A stretch of DNA of 64,000 bases from positions 2,728,001 to 2,792,000 of the forward strand of contig NZ_AP031573.1 of NCBI RefSeq assembly GCF_041154745.1. Reading direction: 5' to 3'. This document shows positions 17,394 to 27,331 of the stretch, one piece after another. The stretch comes from Flavobacterium sp. CFS9. GTDB taxonomy: Bacteria; Bacteroidota; Bacteroidia; Flavobacteriales; Flavobacteriaceae. The first letter of the stretch is position 1; every line of letters starts with the position of its first letter. A model generated the notes under the pieces. The model did not search any database. It was given only the letters and a program-made list of their open reading frames with translations, and had not been told where the DNA came from. A program made the translations under genes and the position numbers.

Positions 17394-18674
17394 ATGAAAA
17401 CAACAGAAGACAGAATTCAGGAATTGATTAACGATTGGATCACAAACCCAAGATGGAAAGGTGTTGAACGTCCGTATACCGCTACTGAGGTGGTGACGCT
17501 TCAGGGCTCTTATCATATTGAGCATTCTATTGCGAAAATGGGGGCGGAGAAATTATGGAGAAAGTTAAAAAATCAGGATTATGTTGCTGGTTTAGGTGCT
17601 TTAACAGGAAATCAGGCGATTCAGGAAGTTGATGCTGGTTTAGAAGCGATTTATTTGAGTGGCTGGCAAGTGGCTGCCGATGCAAATCTGGCAGGAGAAA
17701 TGTATCCTGACCAATCGCTTTATCCGGTAAATAGCGTGCCAATGGTGGTAAAGAAAATTAATAGTGCCTTGTTGAGAGCTGATCAGATTCAGGTGGTAAA
17801 CCAGGTTGAAGATAAAAAAGATTATTTGGTTCCGATTGTGGCCGATGCAGAAGCCGGTTTTGGCGGAAATTTAAATGCTTTCGAATTGATGAAGTCGATG
17901 ATCGAAGCGGGGGCTTCAGGCGTCCATTTTGAAGATCAGTTAAGTTCTGCTAAAAAATGCGGACATTTAGGAGGTAAGGTTTTGGTGCCTACTCAGGAAG
18001 CGATCAATAAACTGATTGCTGCTCGTTTGGCTGCTGATGTTATGGGGGTTTCGACGTTAATTGTTGCCAGAACAGATGCAGATGCGGCTAATTTACTGAC
18101 TAGCGATGCTGATCCAAGAGATGCAAAATTTATTACGGGTGAAAAAACCAATGAAGGCTTTTTCTATGTAAACAGCGGAATCGATCAGGGAATTGCAAGA
18201 GGGTTGAGTTATGCGCCTTATGCCGATTTGATCTGGATGGAAACCAGTAATCCCGATTTGGCTTATGCTAAGAAATTTGCCGATGCTTTGAAAAAAGAAT
18301 TTCCGGGTAAAATGCTGGCTTACAATTGTTCTCCTTCTTTCAACTGGGCGGCAAAACTTTCAGTGACAGAAATGGAAACTTTCAGAGAAGATCTGGCGGC
18401 AATGGGGTATAAATTTCAGTTCATTACGCTGGCGGGATTCCATGCTTTGAATACCAGTATGTTCGAATTGTCTAAAGCGTACAAAGAACGCGGTATGGCA
18501 GGATATTCTGAATTGCAGGAAAGAGAATTTGCCTTGCAGCAAAACGGATTCAGAGCAGTAAAACATCAGGCTTTTGTGGGGACGTCTTATTTCGATGCAG
18601 TTCAAAATACAGTAACGATAGGAAGGTCTTCAACTACAGCAATGAAACATTCAACAGAGGTTGAGCAGTTTTAA
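17394..18674 (+). CDS. aceA: Isocitrate lyase
   Basis: 426 residues, standard length. It splits isocitrate to glyoxylate and succinate, letting cells grow on acetate or fatty acids. The signature KKCGH (187-191) carries the catalytic Cys189; DAEAGFGG and the downstream [17 protein letters not shown] segment bind Mg and substrate. It follows aceB on the same strand and is divergent from the ScfR-type regulator beyond it. A long-hairpin repeat follows the stop. Confidence 0.97.
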   Translation: MKTTEDRIQELINDWITNPRWKGVERPYTATEVVTLQGSYHIEHSIAKMGAEKLWRKLKNQDYVAGLGALTGNQAIQEVDAGLEAIYLSGWQVAADANLAGEMYPDQSLYPVNSVPMVVKKINSALLRADQIQVVNQVEDKKDYLVPIVADAEAGFGGNLNAFELMKSMIEAGASGVHFEDQLSSAKKCGHLGGKVLVPTQEAINKLIAARLAADVMGVSTLIVARTDADAANLLTSDADPRDAKFITGEKTNEGFFYVNSGIDQGIARGLSYAPYADLIWMETSNPDLAYAKKFADALKKEFPGKMLAYNCSPSFNWAAKLSVTEMETFREDLAAMGYKFQFITLAGFHALNTSMFELSKAYKERGMAGYSELQEREFALQQNGFRAVKHQAFVGTSYFDAVQNTVTIGRSSTTAMKHSTEVEQF

Positions 18675-18686
18675 TTCTTTGTTTTT

Positions 18687-18776
18687 ACCATTAAGATATT
18701 AAGAAAATTAAGCTTTATATCCTTAAAAAATAAGAAAGATTGAGCCTGGCTTAATGTGTCTTAATATCTTAATGGT
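18687..18776. repeat. Long-hairpin intergenic repeat (ATTAAGA family)
   Basis: An 18-bp perfect inverted repeat: ACCATTAAGATATTAAGA at 18687-18704 and its inverse at 18759-18776. The inner AATTAAGC/GCTTAAT extends the stem partly. It fills the gap between the convergent aceA and crp genes and lacks a terminator T run of the usual form. Confidence 0.7.
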
Positions 18777-18782
18777 TTAATT

Positions 18783-19358
18783 TTACTTTTTTAAAAGCCG
18801 TGCTTTCATTTTGCTGAAAAATTCAGGGGTAACACCGATAAAAGAAGCAATTTGTTTTTGAGGAACTTTATGAACCAATGTTCCATATTTAGCACAAAAT
18901 TTTTCAAAGCGTTCTTCTGCTGTCAGGCTTAAATTATCCATAAGACGCTGTTGATTGGCTACCAGAGAATTTTCAATTAAAATTCTGAAAAAACGTTCTA
19001 ATTTAGGAATGTCAAGATACAATTGCTCCTGATTTTCTTTGGATAAAGAAACGACCTCTGCATCTTCTAAAACTTCTATAAAAAGTTCTCCCGGTTTCTG
19101 TGAAAAATAGCTGTACATGTCACTCATCCACCAGCCTTGACAAGCGAATGCCAGAACATGCTCGACAATATTATCGTTGATGTTGAAGCTTCTCAAGATT
19201 CCCGAATTTACAAAATACGAATGCGTACACACTTCACCGGCATTTAGTAAAATGGTTTTCGCCTTGTAAAAATGAGTTTCTGTTTTGGATAAAAAATGAG
19301 CCTGCTCTTCAGGAGTCAATGAAACGTGTTTGGCTATATTTTCAAGAATTAAAGCCAT
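18783..19358 (-). CDS. Crp/Fnr-family transcriptional regulator
   Basis: 191 residues. A cyclic-nucleotide-binding-like beta roll covers about 20-120 (LLNAGEVCTHSYFVNSGIL). A shortened C-terminal helix-turn-helix ends QKQIASFIGVTPEFFSKMKA. There are no Cys pairs for an Fnr iron-sulfur cluster, and cAMP-binding residues are not obvious, so the ligand is unknown. The ATG overlaps the stop of the DUF6370 gene by one base (TAATG), so it is translated from the purT-DUF6370-crp transcript. Confidence 0.88.
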   Translation of the reverse strand: MALILENIAKHVSLTPEEQAHFLSKTETHFYKAKTILLNAGEVCTHSYFVNSGILRSFNINDNIVEHVLAFACQGWWMSDMYSYFSQKPGELFIEVLEDAEVVSLSKENQEQLYLDIPKLERFFRILIENSLVANQQRLMDNLSLTAEERFEKFCAKYGTLVHKVPQKQIASFIGVTPEFFSKMKARLLKK

Positions 19359-19675
19359 TATTTTTCTTTTATCAGTGTGAAAGAGCTTACTTTAAAGCGA
19401 TCATTCTCTACTTTTCCGAAAACTGAAGCTTTGCGAACAGCATTACAAAAGCCATCTTTTGCATGTGCGTCACCATGCTCGTCAATTGTTGTTCCGTCTA
19501 CAAAATACGTTTTACCGTCAATGCGAACAGCTAAATCGCAGCTTTTGCCTTTCATTCCAAATTGGCATTCGCCACAAGCGGTTTCAACGATTACAGGTTT
19601 TTCGTTTGTTTTCTTATCCTGAGCCTGAGTTGAAATTCCGGCAAGCAGGAACAGTGCAAATAATGCGTTTTTCAT
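19358..19675 (-). CDS. Secreted DUF6370 protein
   Basis: 105 residues with a signal peptide (about 1-18, ending STQAQ). The mature domain keeps Cys34 and Cys37 (ETACGECQFGM), Cys46 (KSCDLAVRIDGK) and Cys77 (DGFCNAVR); these could bind metal or form disulfides. The family is small, found in Bacteroidota, and uncharacterised. It starts 3 bases after purT stops and overlaps crp by one base, so the three genes form one operon. Function unknown. Confidence 0.75.
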   Translation of the reverse strand: MKNALFALFLLAGISTQAQDKKTNEKPVIVETACGECQFGMKGKSCDLAVRIDGKTYFVDGTTIDEHGDAHAKDGFCNAVRKASVFGKVENDRFKVSSFTLIKEK

Positions 19676-19678
19676 TTT

Positions 19679-20839
19679 TTAAGAGTTTACGGTTATTAGT
19701 TTTGAAGTTGTTTTGGCGCGTTCTGTAATTTCATCGATTGGTGTTGTGAGAGCGTCATGACTTAAAACAACTCCCATTCGGCGGTAAGGTCTTGAAGTTG
19801 GCTTTCCGAAAATTCTGAAATCAGTTTTGGGTAAAGCGGCTACTTTTTCAATTCCGGTAAAAGTTGGATTTGTCGAATCTTCTGAGGCCAGAATCACGGC
19901 ACTTGCACCAGCTTTTTCGAGAGTGATTTCGAAGATTGGCAAACTTAAAATTGCTCGTAAATGCAATTCGAATTCGTTAAAATTTTGTGTTCCGGCAAGA
20001 GTTACCATTCCGGTATCGTGTGGGCGAGGGGAAAGTTCTGAGAAATAAACTCCATCGTTGGTTAAGAAAAATTCAACACCAAAAAGGCCTGCGCCTCCCA
20101 GTGCTTCGGTAATTTTTTCGGCCATGTCCTGCGCTTCGTATAGATCAGCATCAGAAATTTTTGCGGGCTGCCAGCTCTCCTGATAATCACCACGTTCCTG
20201 ACGGTGTCCGATTGGAGCACAAAAAAGTGTTGGATTGTTATTTTGAGTAATGGTTAAAAGTGTAATCTCAGAATTGAAATCTACAAAAGCTTCTACGATA
20301 ACTTCGATGACATCACCACGTGAACCTGCAACGGCATATTGCCAGGCTTTTTCAATATCGCTTTCTGTTTTGATAGTGGATTGTCCTTTTCCGGAAGAAG
20401 ACATTAAAGGTTTTACTACGCAGGGAATTCCAACTTCCTGAACGGCTTTTTGAAGTTCTTCTGCCGAAGTTGCGTATTGGTATTTTGCGGTTTTTAATCC
20501 CAGTTCTTTCGAAGCGAGATCGCGAATCGCTTTTCGATTCATGGTAAAGTTGGCTGCTTTTGCAGATGGAACAACAGTAATACCTTGTTTTTCGTAATCG
20601 TAAAAGCGTTCTGTTCGGATAGCTTCTATTTCAGGAACGATAAAATCGGGCTGGTGTTTGGCTACGATTTGGTCCAGTGCTTCGCCGTCGAGCATGTTAA
20701 TGACTTCAAAGCTGTGTGCGACCTGCATGGCAGGAGCATTTTCGTAATTATCGACAGCAATTACAGTTTGTCCGATTCGTTGAGCGGCAATGACAAATTC
20801 TTTGCCCAGTTCACCCGAACCCAGGAGTAGTATTTTCAT
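19679..20839 (-). CDS. purT: Formate-dependent phosphoribosylglycinamide formyltransferase
   Basis: 386 residues, the usual size. It makes formyl-GAR from GAR, formate and ATP, replacing folate-dependent PurN in purine synthesis. It is an ATP-grasp enzyme: an N-terminal nucleotide fold ([13 protein letters not shown], 3-15), [14 protein letters not shown] for the substrate, SSSGKGQS as the ATP loop, and GVEFFLT, then [11 protein letters not shown] for Mg binding. It heads an operon with DUF6370 and crp genes whose link to purines is not clear. Confidence 0.94.
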   Translation of the reverse strand: MKILLLGSGELGKEFVIAAQRIGQTVIAVDNYENAPAMQVAHSFEVINMLDGEALDQIVAKHQPDFIVPEIEAIRTERFYDYEKQGITVVPSAKAANFTMNRKAIRDLASKELGLKTAKYQYATSAEELQKAVQEVGIPCVVKPLMSSSGKGQSTIKTESDIEKAWQYAVAGSRGDVIEVIVEAFVDFNSEITLLTITQNNNPTLFCAPIGHRQERGDYQESWQPAKISDADLYEAQDMAEKITEALGGAGLFGVEFFLTNDGVYFSELSPRPHDTGMVTLAGTQNFNEFELHLRAILSLPIFEITLEKAGASAVILASEDSTNPTFTGIEKVAALPKTDFRIFGKPTSRPYRRMGVVLSHDALTTPIDEITERAKTTSKLITVNS

Positions 20840-20887
20840 TTTGGATTAAATTGTGTTGTTGGAGAAGTAAAAGTAGCGAAAAAAGAG

Positions 20888-21022
20888 TTTAACCGCAAAG
20901 TTCGCAAGGAATTACGATAAGAACGCAAAACTTCTAATGTCTAGTTAAAAGAAAAGGCTCGCAAAGATTAAAAAAAATCTTTGCGAGCCTTGCGTAATCC
21001 TTTGTGCTCTTTGCGGCTAAAA
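20888..21022. repeat. Nested inverted repeat (GCAAAG family) holding a terminator
   Basis: Outer imperfect arms (about 20888-20916 and 20993-21022) share ACCGCAAAG...GGATTACG. The inner arms AAGGCTCGCAAAGATT (20954-20969) and its inverse (20976-20991) match perfectly. The inner hairpin probably ends the U32 gene transcript on the minus strand. The GCAAAG/TTCGC wording recurs at both levels, as in a dispersed intergenic repeat. Confidence 0.6.
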
Positions 21023-21024
21023 TT

Positions 21025-22899
21025 CTAATGAAAATGATCTTCTTCTATTTCAAATTCTGCATCTTTTTCCCAGATTTCCATTTCACAGGGTTTGCAGTTG
21101 AATTTCAGTTTGTATTCTAATTCGCCTTGTTTTAAAACCAGAGGCTCTTTTACTTTAACACCTACGATATCTTTTTGGTGTATCGGGCATTTTTTTAATT
21201 CGTATTTGATGCAATATTTAGTGGTCATCACACGCGATTTTCCGGGATCCCACTGTAATTCAAATGCTTTTTCAATTTCGGTAACACCATGACGCTCGTA
21301 GAATTTACGGGCCGTTTTATTGGAAACATTGTACATGAAATCCAATTTAGTTTCCGGATAAGGATGAGATGTTTTAACCAGTTGGTGTTCTTCACGTTTG
21401 TAATTTGCCAAACGAATTTCGGTCAACTGATCGTAAACGGTTCTTCTCATTTCGTTGATTTTTGAAATAGGAAGGAACCAGTTTTGAGAAAACATAATAT
21501 TGATTTCATCGGCAGTGTAAGGCGTAAAACCTGTTTTTGCCAATTGAGTTTTAATGTTTTCTTCGATAGATTCACCCGTTTTAGTCTGCTCTTTTGCATG
21601 TTCCAGGGTTACAGTGCTCACATACCCGTCTTCATCGGTAGCGATAAGTTCGAAACCTGTTGCTGTTTCTGTAAGTAATAAAGTAGTGCTCAATTTACGA
21701 ACAGCACTGTCTTCTCTTTCTACAATTTTGATGAAAGCGGCGTCATTATTTCTGTAAATAAAAGTTCCGTCTTTTACTTCTTTTAAAACGTTTGGATAAA
21801 TTTTTCCGTTTTCAGCTTTGTTTACATAGATTCCGTCAGCTTCATTGTTTTCGTTGATGAAACAAAGCCCGTCACCGTTGTTTAGTAATTCGCCGTTTTC
21901 GATTTCGTAAGCGTTTCCAACTGTTCGGATTAATTTACCAATATATTGACCTTTTGATTTTGGGCTTTCCCAGGAACCAATAGAACTGTGTCTTTCGTTT
22001 ACGAAATAATCCGTATAACCACGGTTGAAAGTTCTGCTTAAAGAAGAATCAAAAGTATAGGTACAGGTTCCTGATGATGCTTTCATATACTTATCACTTC
22101 CTGCGCCTTCTAAATAGCTGTCTAGTTTTTGACGTAAGTAAGAAACGTTGTTCTTAACGTAAACCACATCTTTTAAACGGCCTTCGATTTTGAAAGAAAC
22201 GATTCCGGCTTCAATTAGATTCGGAATCTGATCTGAAATATCTAAATCTTTAATCGAAAGCAAGTGACTGTTTCTGATTAGGGTTTCTCCGTTTCCGTCA
22301 ATTAAGTTGTAGGGTAAACGGCAGTTTTGCGCGCAGGAACCACGATTGGCACTGCGTTCTCCATTGGCTACACTCATATAACAGTTTCCGCTAAAGGATA
22401 CACATAATGCACCGGTTACGAAAAATTCTAATTCAACATCGGCTTCGTCGTATATTGTTTTAATTTGATGCAGGTTCAATTCACGGGCTAAAACCACACG
22501 TTTGATTCCGGCATCTTTTAGGAATTTAATTTTATCGGCATCACGGTTGTTGGCTTGTGTGCTGGCGTGAAGTACGATTGGAGGGATGTCCATTTCCATG
22601 ATCGCCATGTCCTGAATGATCAGGGCATCAACACCAATGTCGTACAATTCCCAGATCATTTTACGACAAGTTTCCAGTTCGTTGTCGTACAAAATGGTAT
22701 TCATAACCACAAAAACCTGTGCATTAAACAGGTGTGCATATTGTACCAGTGCGGCTACGTCTTCGATAGAATTGTTGGCATTTGAACGTGCTCCAAATTG
22801 TGGTGCACCAATATAAACGGCATCAGCTCCACTGTTTATGGCTGCCATTCCTCCAATTAAATCCCTGGCAGGAGCTAATATTTCAATCTTCTTCTTCAT
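21025..22899 (-). CDS. Peptidase U32-family protein (RNA-modification type)
   Basis: 624 residues. The N-terminal U32 TIM-barrel begins IEILAPARDLIGGMAAINSG. The signature FFVTGALCVSFSGNCYMS is followed by ANRGSCAQNCR, giving the four cysteines that bind an Fe-S cluster in the group. Despite the name, E. coli members (TrhP, RlhA, UbiU/V) help hydroxylate tRNA, 23S rRNA or ubiquinone. The long C-terminal region and a final KCPIHQ...CKPCE Cys motif fit the larger RlhA/TrhP-like forms of Bacteroidota. The exact substrate is uncertain. Single gene. Confidence 0.85.
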   Translation of the reverse strand: MKKKIEILAPARDLIGGMAAINSGADAVYIGAPQFGARSNANNSIEDVAALVQYAHLFNAQVFVVMNTILYDNELETCRKMIWELYDIGVDALIIQDMAIMEMDIPPIVLHASTQANNRDADKIKFLKDAGIKRVVLARELNLHQIKTIYDEADVELEFFVTGALCVSFSGNCYMSVANGERSANRGSCAQNCRLPYNLIDGNGETLIRNSHLLSIKDLDISDQIPNLIEAGIVSFKIEGRLKDVVYVKNNVSYLRQKLDSYLEGAGSDKYMKASSGTCTYTFDSSLSRTFNRGYTDYFVNERHSSIGSWESPKSKGQYIGKLIRTVGNAYEIENGELLNNGDGLCFINENNEADGIYVNKAENGKIYPNVLKEVKDGTFIYRNNDAAFIKIVEREDSAVRKLSTTLLLTETATGFELIATDEDGYVSTVTLEHAKEQTKTGESIEENIKTQLAKTGFTPYTADEINIMFSQNWFLPISKINEMRRTVYDQLTEIRLANYKREEHQLVKTSHPYPETKLDFMYNVSNKTARKFYERHGVTEIEKAFELQWDPGKSRVMTTKYCIKYELKKCPIHQKDIVGVKVKEPLVLKQGELEYKLKFNCKPCEMEIWEKDAEFEIEEDHFH

Positions 22900-23034
22900 T
22901 TTAAGTACTTTAGGCTTTTGTGGTATTCACGGAAAAAAGTTTGCAAAGTTCTTATAAATATTTTGAGTTTGCTAATGCTGAAGTGACTTTTTTTGAAATA
23001 GTTAGGTTATATGGAATGATGATAAATGAAGTTT

Positions 23035-23580
23035 TTATTTAGCGGGTTCGTAGATAAGTTGTACTACACCAGATTTAAAAGCATTGGTTGTAAGTAACTT
23101 TAATTCTAATCTTTCTTTTAAGTCTTCAAATAATGGTTTTCCGCTTCCCAACGCAATTGGATGAACGGATATTCTATAGGTATCAATAAGATTTAATTGA
23201 ATAAAGGTTTTAATAAGACCCGCCCCGCCATATAACCAGATATCTTTTCCCGATTGCTTTTTAATTTCGTTTGCCTTAGTTGCGAGGTCAGAATCGATAA
23301 ACGTGGCATTGTTGTCTTCTCTGTTTTGACTGGAGAAAACAAATTTGTTCTTTGCGTGAACTTCTTTCCAAAGTGACTTTTCAGCGAGACTTGCATTTTC
23401 ATCAGGCTGATAATTTCCCCACATATCATAACTCACCCGGCCATAAAAAATAGTGTCTATACTGGATAAGAATCCATCAAAATCCATATCATCGTCCATG
23501 ATACACCAATCAGTTTCTCCGTTGGGACCTTCAATAAAACCGTCTAAAGTTACTGCCAGGTCTAAAATTATTTTTTTCAT
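23035..23580 (-). CDS. RibD C-terminal-domain (dihydrofolate reductase-like) protein
   Basis: 181 residues, filled by one RibD_C fold: KKIILDLAVTLDGFIEGPNGE at the start, FYGRVSYDMW, and the NADPH-binding LYGGAGLIKTFIQLNLIDTYRI near the end. Such stand-alone proteins are probably NADPH-dependent reductases of unknown substrate, unlike true FolA or RibD. ATG start. It stands alone on the minus strand. Confidence 0.88.
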   Translation of the reverse strand: MKKIILDLAVTLDGFIEGPNGETDWCIMDDDMDFDGFLSSIDTIFYGRVSYDMWGNYQPDENASLAEKSLWKEVHAKNKFVFSSQNREDNNATFIDSDLATKANEIKKQSGKDIWLYGGAGLIKTFIQLNLIDTYRISVHPIALGSGKPLFEDLKERLELKLLTTNAFKSGVVQLIYEPAK

Positions 23581-23754
23581 TTAGGGATGTTTTTTTGTTA
23601 AGAGTAGCTGTAAAAATAATGTAAAAAAGAATGTTTGTTCGAAAAAAGATATCATAAAAAGATATCATAAAATTTGTACTGCTGTTTTTTGTTGTGTAAC
23701 CTAAAGTGGAATGATGTCGTCAAAAGAAGAATCAACCATTAATCGGATTATCAT

Positions 23755-24813
23755 ATGAGAGTAATTTTTAGAATTTTTATTGTCACCTTTCTGCTTTTTC
23801 ATTCTTTTGTTTTCGCTCAGAATTTAGAAACTAAAATAGATCATTTAATTACTTCAAAATTTAAACCTGAAACTCCGGGTGCCGTTTTTCTGGCGGTTAA
23901 GAAAGGAAAAGTAGTATACCGAAAAGTTTTTGGAATGGCCAATTTAGAAATGAATGTTCAAATGAAGCCCGAATCGGTTTTTGAAATCGGATCGATGACC
24001 AAACAATTTACGGCTGTTGCTGTTTTGATGCTTGCAGAGCAGGGGAAGCTTAAACCTGATGATGAAATCACGAAATTTATTCCCGATTATCCAACCAATG
24101 GAAATAAGATTACCCTGCATCATTTGTTAACACATACTTCCGGAATTAAGGATTTTACCGGTATGAAAGCGATAAAAGATATTGCCCGACGAGATTTGTC
24201 GCCAAAAGAATTGGTTGATTTTTTTAAGAATGAACCTGTCGATTTTAAACCCGGGGAACAGTATAAGTATTGCAATTCCGGTTATGCTCTTTTGGGGTAT
24301 ATCATTGAAATGGTATCAGGTCAGACTTATGAAGAATTTGTAACGCAGCATATATTTAAGAAAATTGGAATGAATAATACTTTTTATGCGAGCCATGATA
24401 TGATTATTAAAAACAGAGCTTCCGGTTATCGGGACAGAGAAGGTTTTGTTAATGCCAATTATATCAGTTTCTCTATTCCGTATGCTTCGGGATCGATTAT
24501 GTCAAATGTTGATGATTTGTTGAAGTGGCAAAATGCAGTAAGCAGTAATGCGTTATTAAGTCCTGCTTTCACAGTAAAAGCTTTTACGAATTATCAGTTG
24601 AACAACAAAACGAATATAGATTACGGCTATGGCTGGCATTTAGAAAAAGTAAAAAATAAAGCAGTTTACGAACACGGCGGAAGTATTTTTGGATTTAAAT
24701 CAATGGGAGTTTACGAACCGACAGAACAGATTTATGTGGTGGGGCTGAGTAATTGCGATTGCAATTCGCCGACTGCCATTACAAAAGAGATTGCTTCACT
24801 TTTAATCGACTAG
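23755..24813 (+). CDS. Class C beta-lactamase-like serine hydrolase
   Basis: 352 residues with a signal peptide (about 1-21). The three penicillin-binding motifs are present: Ser80-x-x-Lys83 (GSMTKQFTAVA), YCNSGY around residue 173, and HGGSIFGF near the C-terminus in place of KTG. The group includes esterases, D-aminopeptidases and lactamases, so antibiotic resistance should not be assumed. It acts outside the cytoplasm. A strong shared terminator separates it from the convergent aminotransferase gene. Confidence 0.9.
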   Translation: MRVIFRIFIVTFLLFHSFVFAQNLETKIDHLITSKFKPETPGAVFLAVKKGKVVYRKVFGMANLEMNVQMKPESVFEIGSMTKQFTAVAVLMLAEQGKLKPDDEITKFIPDYPTNGNKITLHHLLTHTSGIKDFTGMKAIKDIARRDLSPKELVDFFKNEPVDFKPGEQYKYCNSGYALLGYIIEMVSGQTYEEFVTQHIFKKIGMNNTFYASHDMIIKNRASGYRDREGFVNANYISFSIPYASGSIMSNVDDLLKWQNAVSSNALLSPAFTVKAFTNYQLNNKTNIDYGYGWHLEKVKNKAVYEHGGSIFGFKSMGVYEPTEQIYVVGLSNCDCNSPTAITKEIASLLID

Positions 24814-24815
24814 AT

Positions 24816-24852
24816 AAAAAAAGGGTGTTTTCGAAAGAAAACACCCTTTTAG
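24816..24852. terminator. Bidirectional terminator
   Basis: A 14-bp perfect stem AAAAGGGTGTTTTC / GAAAACACCCTTTT with GAAA tetraloop and A/T tails, shared by two convergent genes. Confidence 0.9.
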
Positions 24853-24869
24853 TTACTGTTTGTATGGTA

Positions 24870-26060
24870 TTATACAGTTAAAGCTTCTTTGATTCTGCGT
24901 AAAGCTTCTTTTAAAATATCGTCGCTTGTAGCATAAGAGAAACGGATACAATTTGGGTTTCCAAAGGCATCACCTGTTACAGTTGCTACATTAGCCTCAG
25001 CTAACAAATACATAGAAACATCGTTTGCATCTTTAATTTCGGTTCCTCTTAATGTTTTTCCGAAGAAAGAAGATACATCAGGGAAAACGTAGAAAGCTCC
25101 TTCCGGAACATTGATTTTCACGCCTGGAATTTCTTTAAGCAATCCAACAACTAAATCTCTACGAGTATGGAAAGCCTGGACCATGTGGTTTAATACACTT
25201 GGATCGGCTTCTACTGCAGTAATGGTAGCGCGTTGTGCTACAGAGTTTGCACCAGAAGTTACTTGTCCCTGAATTTTTACGCAGGCTTTTGCAATGAATT
25301 CAGGAGCTCCGATATAACCAATTCTGTATCCGGTCATAGCAAATGCTTTTGCAACTCCATTTACCGTGATCGTTTTTTCCAACATTCCCGGAATTGATCC
25401 GATGCTGCAGAAAGTTCCTGAGAAATTGATGTGCTCATAAATTTCGTCTGAAACTACATAGATATTTGGATGCTTTTCTAATACTTTTGCAAGCGCTGTT
25501 AATTCTTCTCTGCTGTATACAGATCCTGAAGGATTACAAGGAGAAGAGAACCACATCATTTTTGTTTTTGGTGTGATGGCAGCTTCTAATTGCTCAGGCG
25601 TCATTTTGAAATCAGTATCTACAGAAGTAGGAACTTCAACAGGAACTCCACCTGAAAGTTTTACGATTTCAAAGTAAGAAACCCAGTAAGGTGCCGGTAA
25701 AATAACCTCGTCACCGTCGTTTAACATTACTTGGGCAATATTGTATAAAGATTGTTTTGCACCTGTAGAAACCACAATTTGAGATGGTTTATATTCTAGT
25801 GCATTGTCTCTTTTGAATTTTTTGCAGATTGCTTCTCTCAATTCTAAATAACCTTCTACCGGAGAATAAGTACTGTAGTTTTCGTCTACCGCTTTTTTAA
25901 CTGCTTCTTTAATGAAATCCGGCGTATTGAAATCCGGTTCTCCTAAACTTAAACTGATAATGTCTTTTCCCTGTGCTTTTAATTCGCGTGCTAAAGCAGC
26001 CATTGCTAAAGTTTGTGATGTCGCTAAGTTGTTGATTCTGTCTGAAAGAATATGATTCAT
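24870..26060 (-). CDS. Class I pyridoxal-phosphate aminotransferase (aspartate aminotransferase type)
   Basis: 396 residues from ATG 26060; a ten-residue TTG extension is rejected. NHILSDRINNLATSQTLAM is the family start. Substrate arginine and cofactor motifs are in place: SLGEPDFNTPDF, SSPCNPSGS (Asn and cofactor contacts), SDEIYEH, and the PLP lysine in NGVAKAFAMTGYRIGY. It most likely transaminates aspartate, prephenate or similar amino acids, but class Ib members have varied substrates. It is followed on the same strand, upstream, by the desaturase gene. Confidence 0.92.
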   Translation of the reverse strand: MNHILSDRINNLATSQTLAMAALARELKAQGKDIISLSLGEPDFNTPDFIKEAVKKAVDENYSTYSPVEGYLELREAICKKFKRDNALEYKPSQIVVSTGAKQSLYNIAQVMLNDGDEVILPAPYWVSYFEIVKLSGGVPVEVPTSVDTDFKMTPEQLEAAITPKTKMMWFSSPCNPSGSVYSREELTALAKVLEKHPNIYVVSDEIYEHINFSGTFCSIGSIPGMLEKTITVNGVAKAFAMTGYRIGYIGAPEFIAKACVKIQGQVTSGANSVAQRATITAVEADPSVLNHMVQAFHTRRDLVVGLLKEIPGVKINVPEGAFYVFPDVSSFFGKTLRGTEIKDANDVSMYLLAEANVATVTGDAFGNPNCIRFSYATSDDILKEALRRIKEALTV

Positions 26061-26129
26061 TATAAAATTTTTGAATGTCTTTAATTTCAACTTTAATTAA
26101 AGACGGTTAATGATTAATAGTTTCTTATT

Positions 26130-27224
26130 TTATGCTAGCTCGGGTTTTATTCCAAGATCTCTTAAATGTCTGTAATGTGCTAATACAGCTCCTCTCATCG
26201 TTTTGAATTCGTGATAAGGTAAGTTGCATTCGATAGCAGTCTGTTTTACAATTTCGGCAATTTTTCCGTAGTGAATATGACTGATATTTGGGAAAATGTG
26301 GTGCTCGATCTGGTGGTTTAATCCTCCTGTAAACCAGTTAACCACCTTGTTTTTTGGCGCAAAATTGGCGGTTGTGTATAACTGGTGAATGGCCCAGGTG
26401 TTTTCTATTTCTCCATCTTCATTCGGAACAGGATTTGAAGTTTCCTCTACTACGTGTGCCAACTGAAAAACGATACTTAAAATTAATCCGGCGGTGTAAT
26501 GCATTACGAAAAAACCAATCACAACTTTCCACCAGATTACCCCCAAAATCATTGGTAAAGCAATCCAGATTAAAATGTAAATTATTTTGGTGATCACCAG
26601 GACGGTCCATAATTTGGTTGGACTTTGCGGCGCTCCGTAAGATAATTTTCTTTTGATATAGTCTTTCATTTGCTTGAAATCGGTTGTTAAGGCCCAATTG
26701 AAAGTCAATAATCCGTATAAGAAAAATGAATAATAATGTTGAAATTTATGAAAACGACGCCATTCTGCGTTTTGTGTAAAACGAATAATTCTTCCGGCAT
26801 CAAGGTCTTCATCGTGACCATGAATATTAGTATAGGTATGATGAAGCACATTATGCTGAACCTGCCAGTTATGAACGTTTCCGGCTAAGATATAAATGCT
26901 TCCTCCCATGATTTTATTGATCCATGATTTAGAAGAGTACGACCCGTGATTTCCATCGTGCATGACATTCATTCCAATTCCGGCCATACCAACTCCCATA
27001 AGGATATTTAGCAGTAATTGTGCCCAGAAAGGCATGTTAAGCGTTAGTATTAAAAAGTATGGTGTTAAGAAAACGGCGAAAAGAATAACGGCTTTTAAAT
27101 GCAGCTTCCAGTTTCCAGTTTTCTGAATATTGTTCTCTTTGAAGTAATTGTTTACTCGTGAGTTAAGCGTTCTGAAGAACTTCAGATTGTCTTGCTTCGC
27201 AAATGTAGGCGCGGTGTTATTCAT
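26130..27224 (-). CDS. Membrane fatty acid desaturase (acyl-lipid, front-end type)
   Basis: 364 residues with four to six membrane helices in pairs (about 43-85 and 205-255). The three iron-binding His boxes are HDGNHG, HNVLHH and, near the C-terminus, NHQIEHH; the Gln of the last box is a mark of front-end (delta-6/delta-5-like) desaturases. It lacks a fused cytochrome b5 domain. It would introduce double bonds in membrane lipid chains. ATG 27224. It lies 69 bases upstream of the aminotransferase gene on the same strand, with no clear functional tie. Confidence 0.92.
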   Translation of the reverse strand: MNNTAPTFAKQDNLKFFRTLNSRVNNYFKENNIQKTGNWKLHLKAVILFAVFLTPYFLILTLNMPFWAQLLLNILMGVGMAGIGMNVMHDGNHGSYSSKSWINKIMGGSIYILAGNVHNWQVQHNVLHHTYTNIHGHDEDLDAGRIIRFTQNAEWRRFHKFQHYYSFFLYGLLTFNWALTTDFKQMKDYIKRKLSYGAPQSPTKLWTVLVITKIIYILIWIALPMILGVIWWKVVIGFFVMHYTAGLILSIVFQLAHVVEETSNPVPNEDGEIENTWAIHQLYTTANFAPKNKVVNWFTGGLNHQIEHHIFPNISHIHYGKIAEIVKQTAIECNLPYHEFKTMRGAVLAHYRHLRDLGIKPELA

Positions 27225-27307
27225 AATTAATTTAAATAGGTTTCAAAGGTAATTATTATAAATTTTCAATTTGCAAAATTGAGTTAAATATTTCAATCGT
27301 AAAGTAC

Positions 27308-27315
27308 TACTTTTG
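27308..27315 (+). promoter_or_regulatory. -7 promoter box of rsmG
   Basis: TACTTTTG matches TAnnTTTG, 17 bases before the rsmG ATG. It implies a very short leader. The nearest TTG upstream is 26 bases away, too far for a normal -33 element. Confidence 0.5.
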
Positions 27316-27331
27316 TTAAAAAATTAGAGCA

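Noticed and set aside
23755..24813. Reading the serine hydrolase as an antibiotic-resistance beta-lactamase
   Set aside because: The fold is shared with esterases and aminopeptidases; no resistance-specific feature or mobile context is seen.
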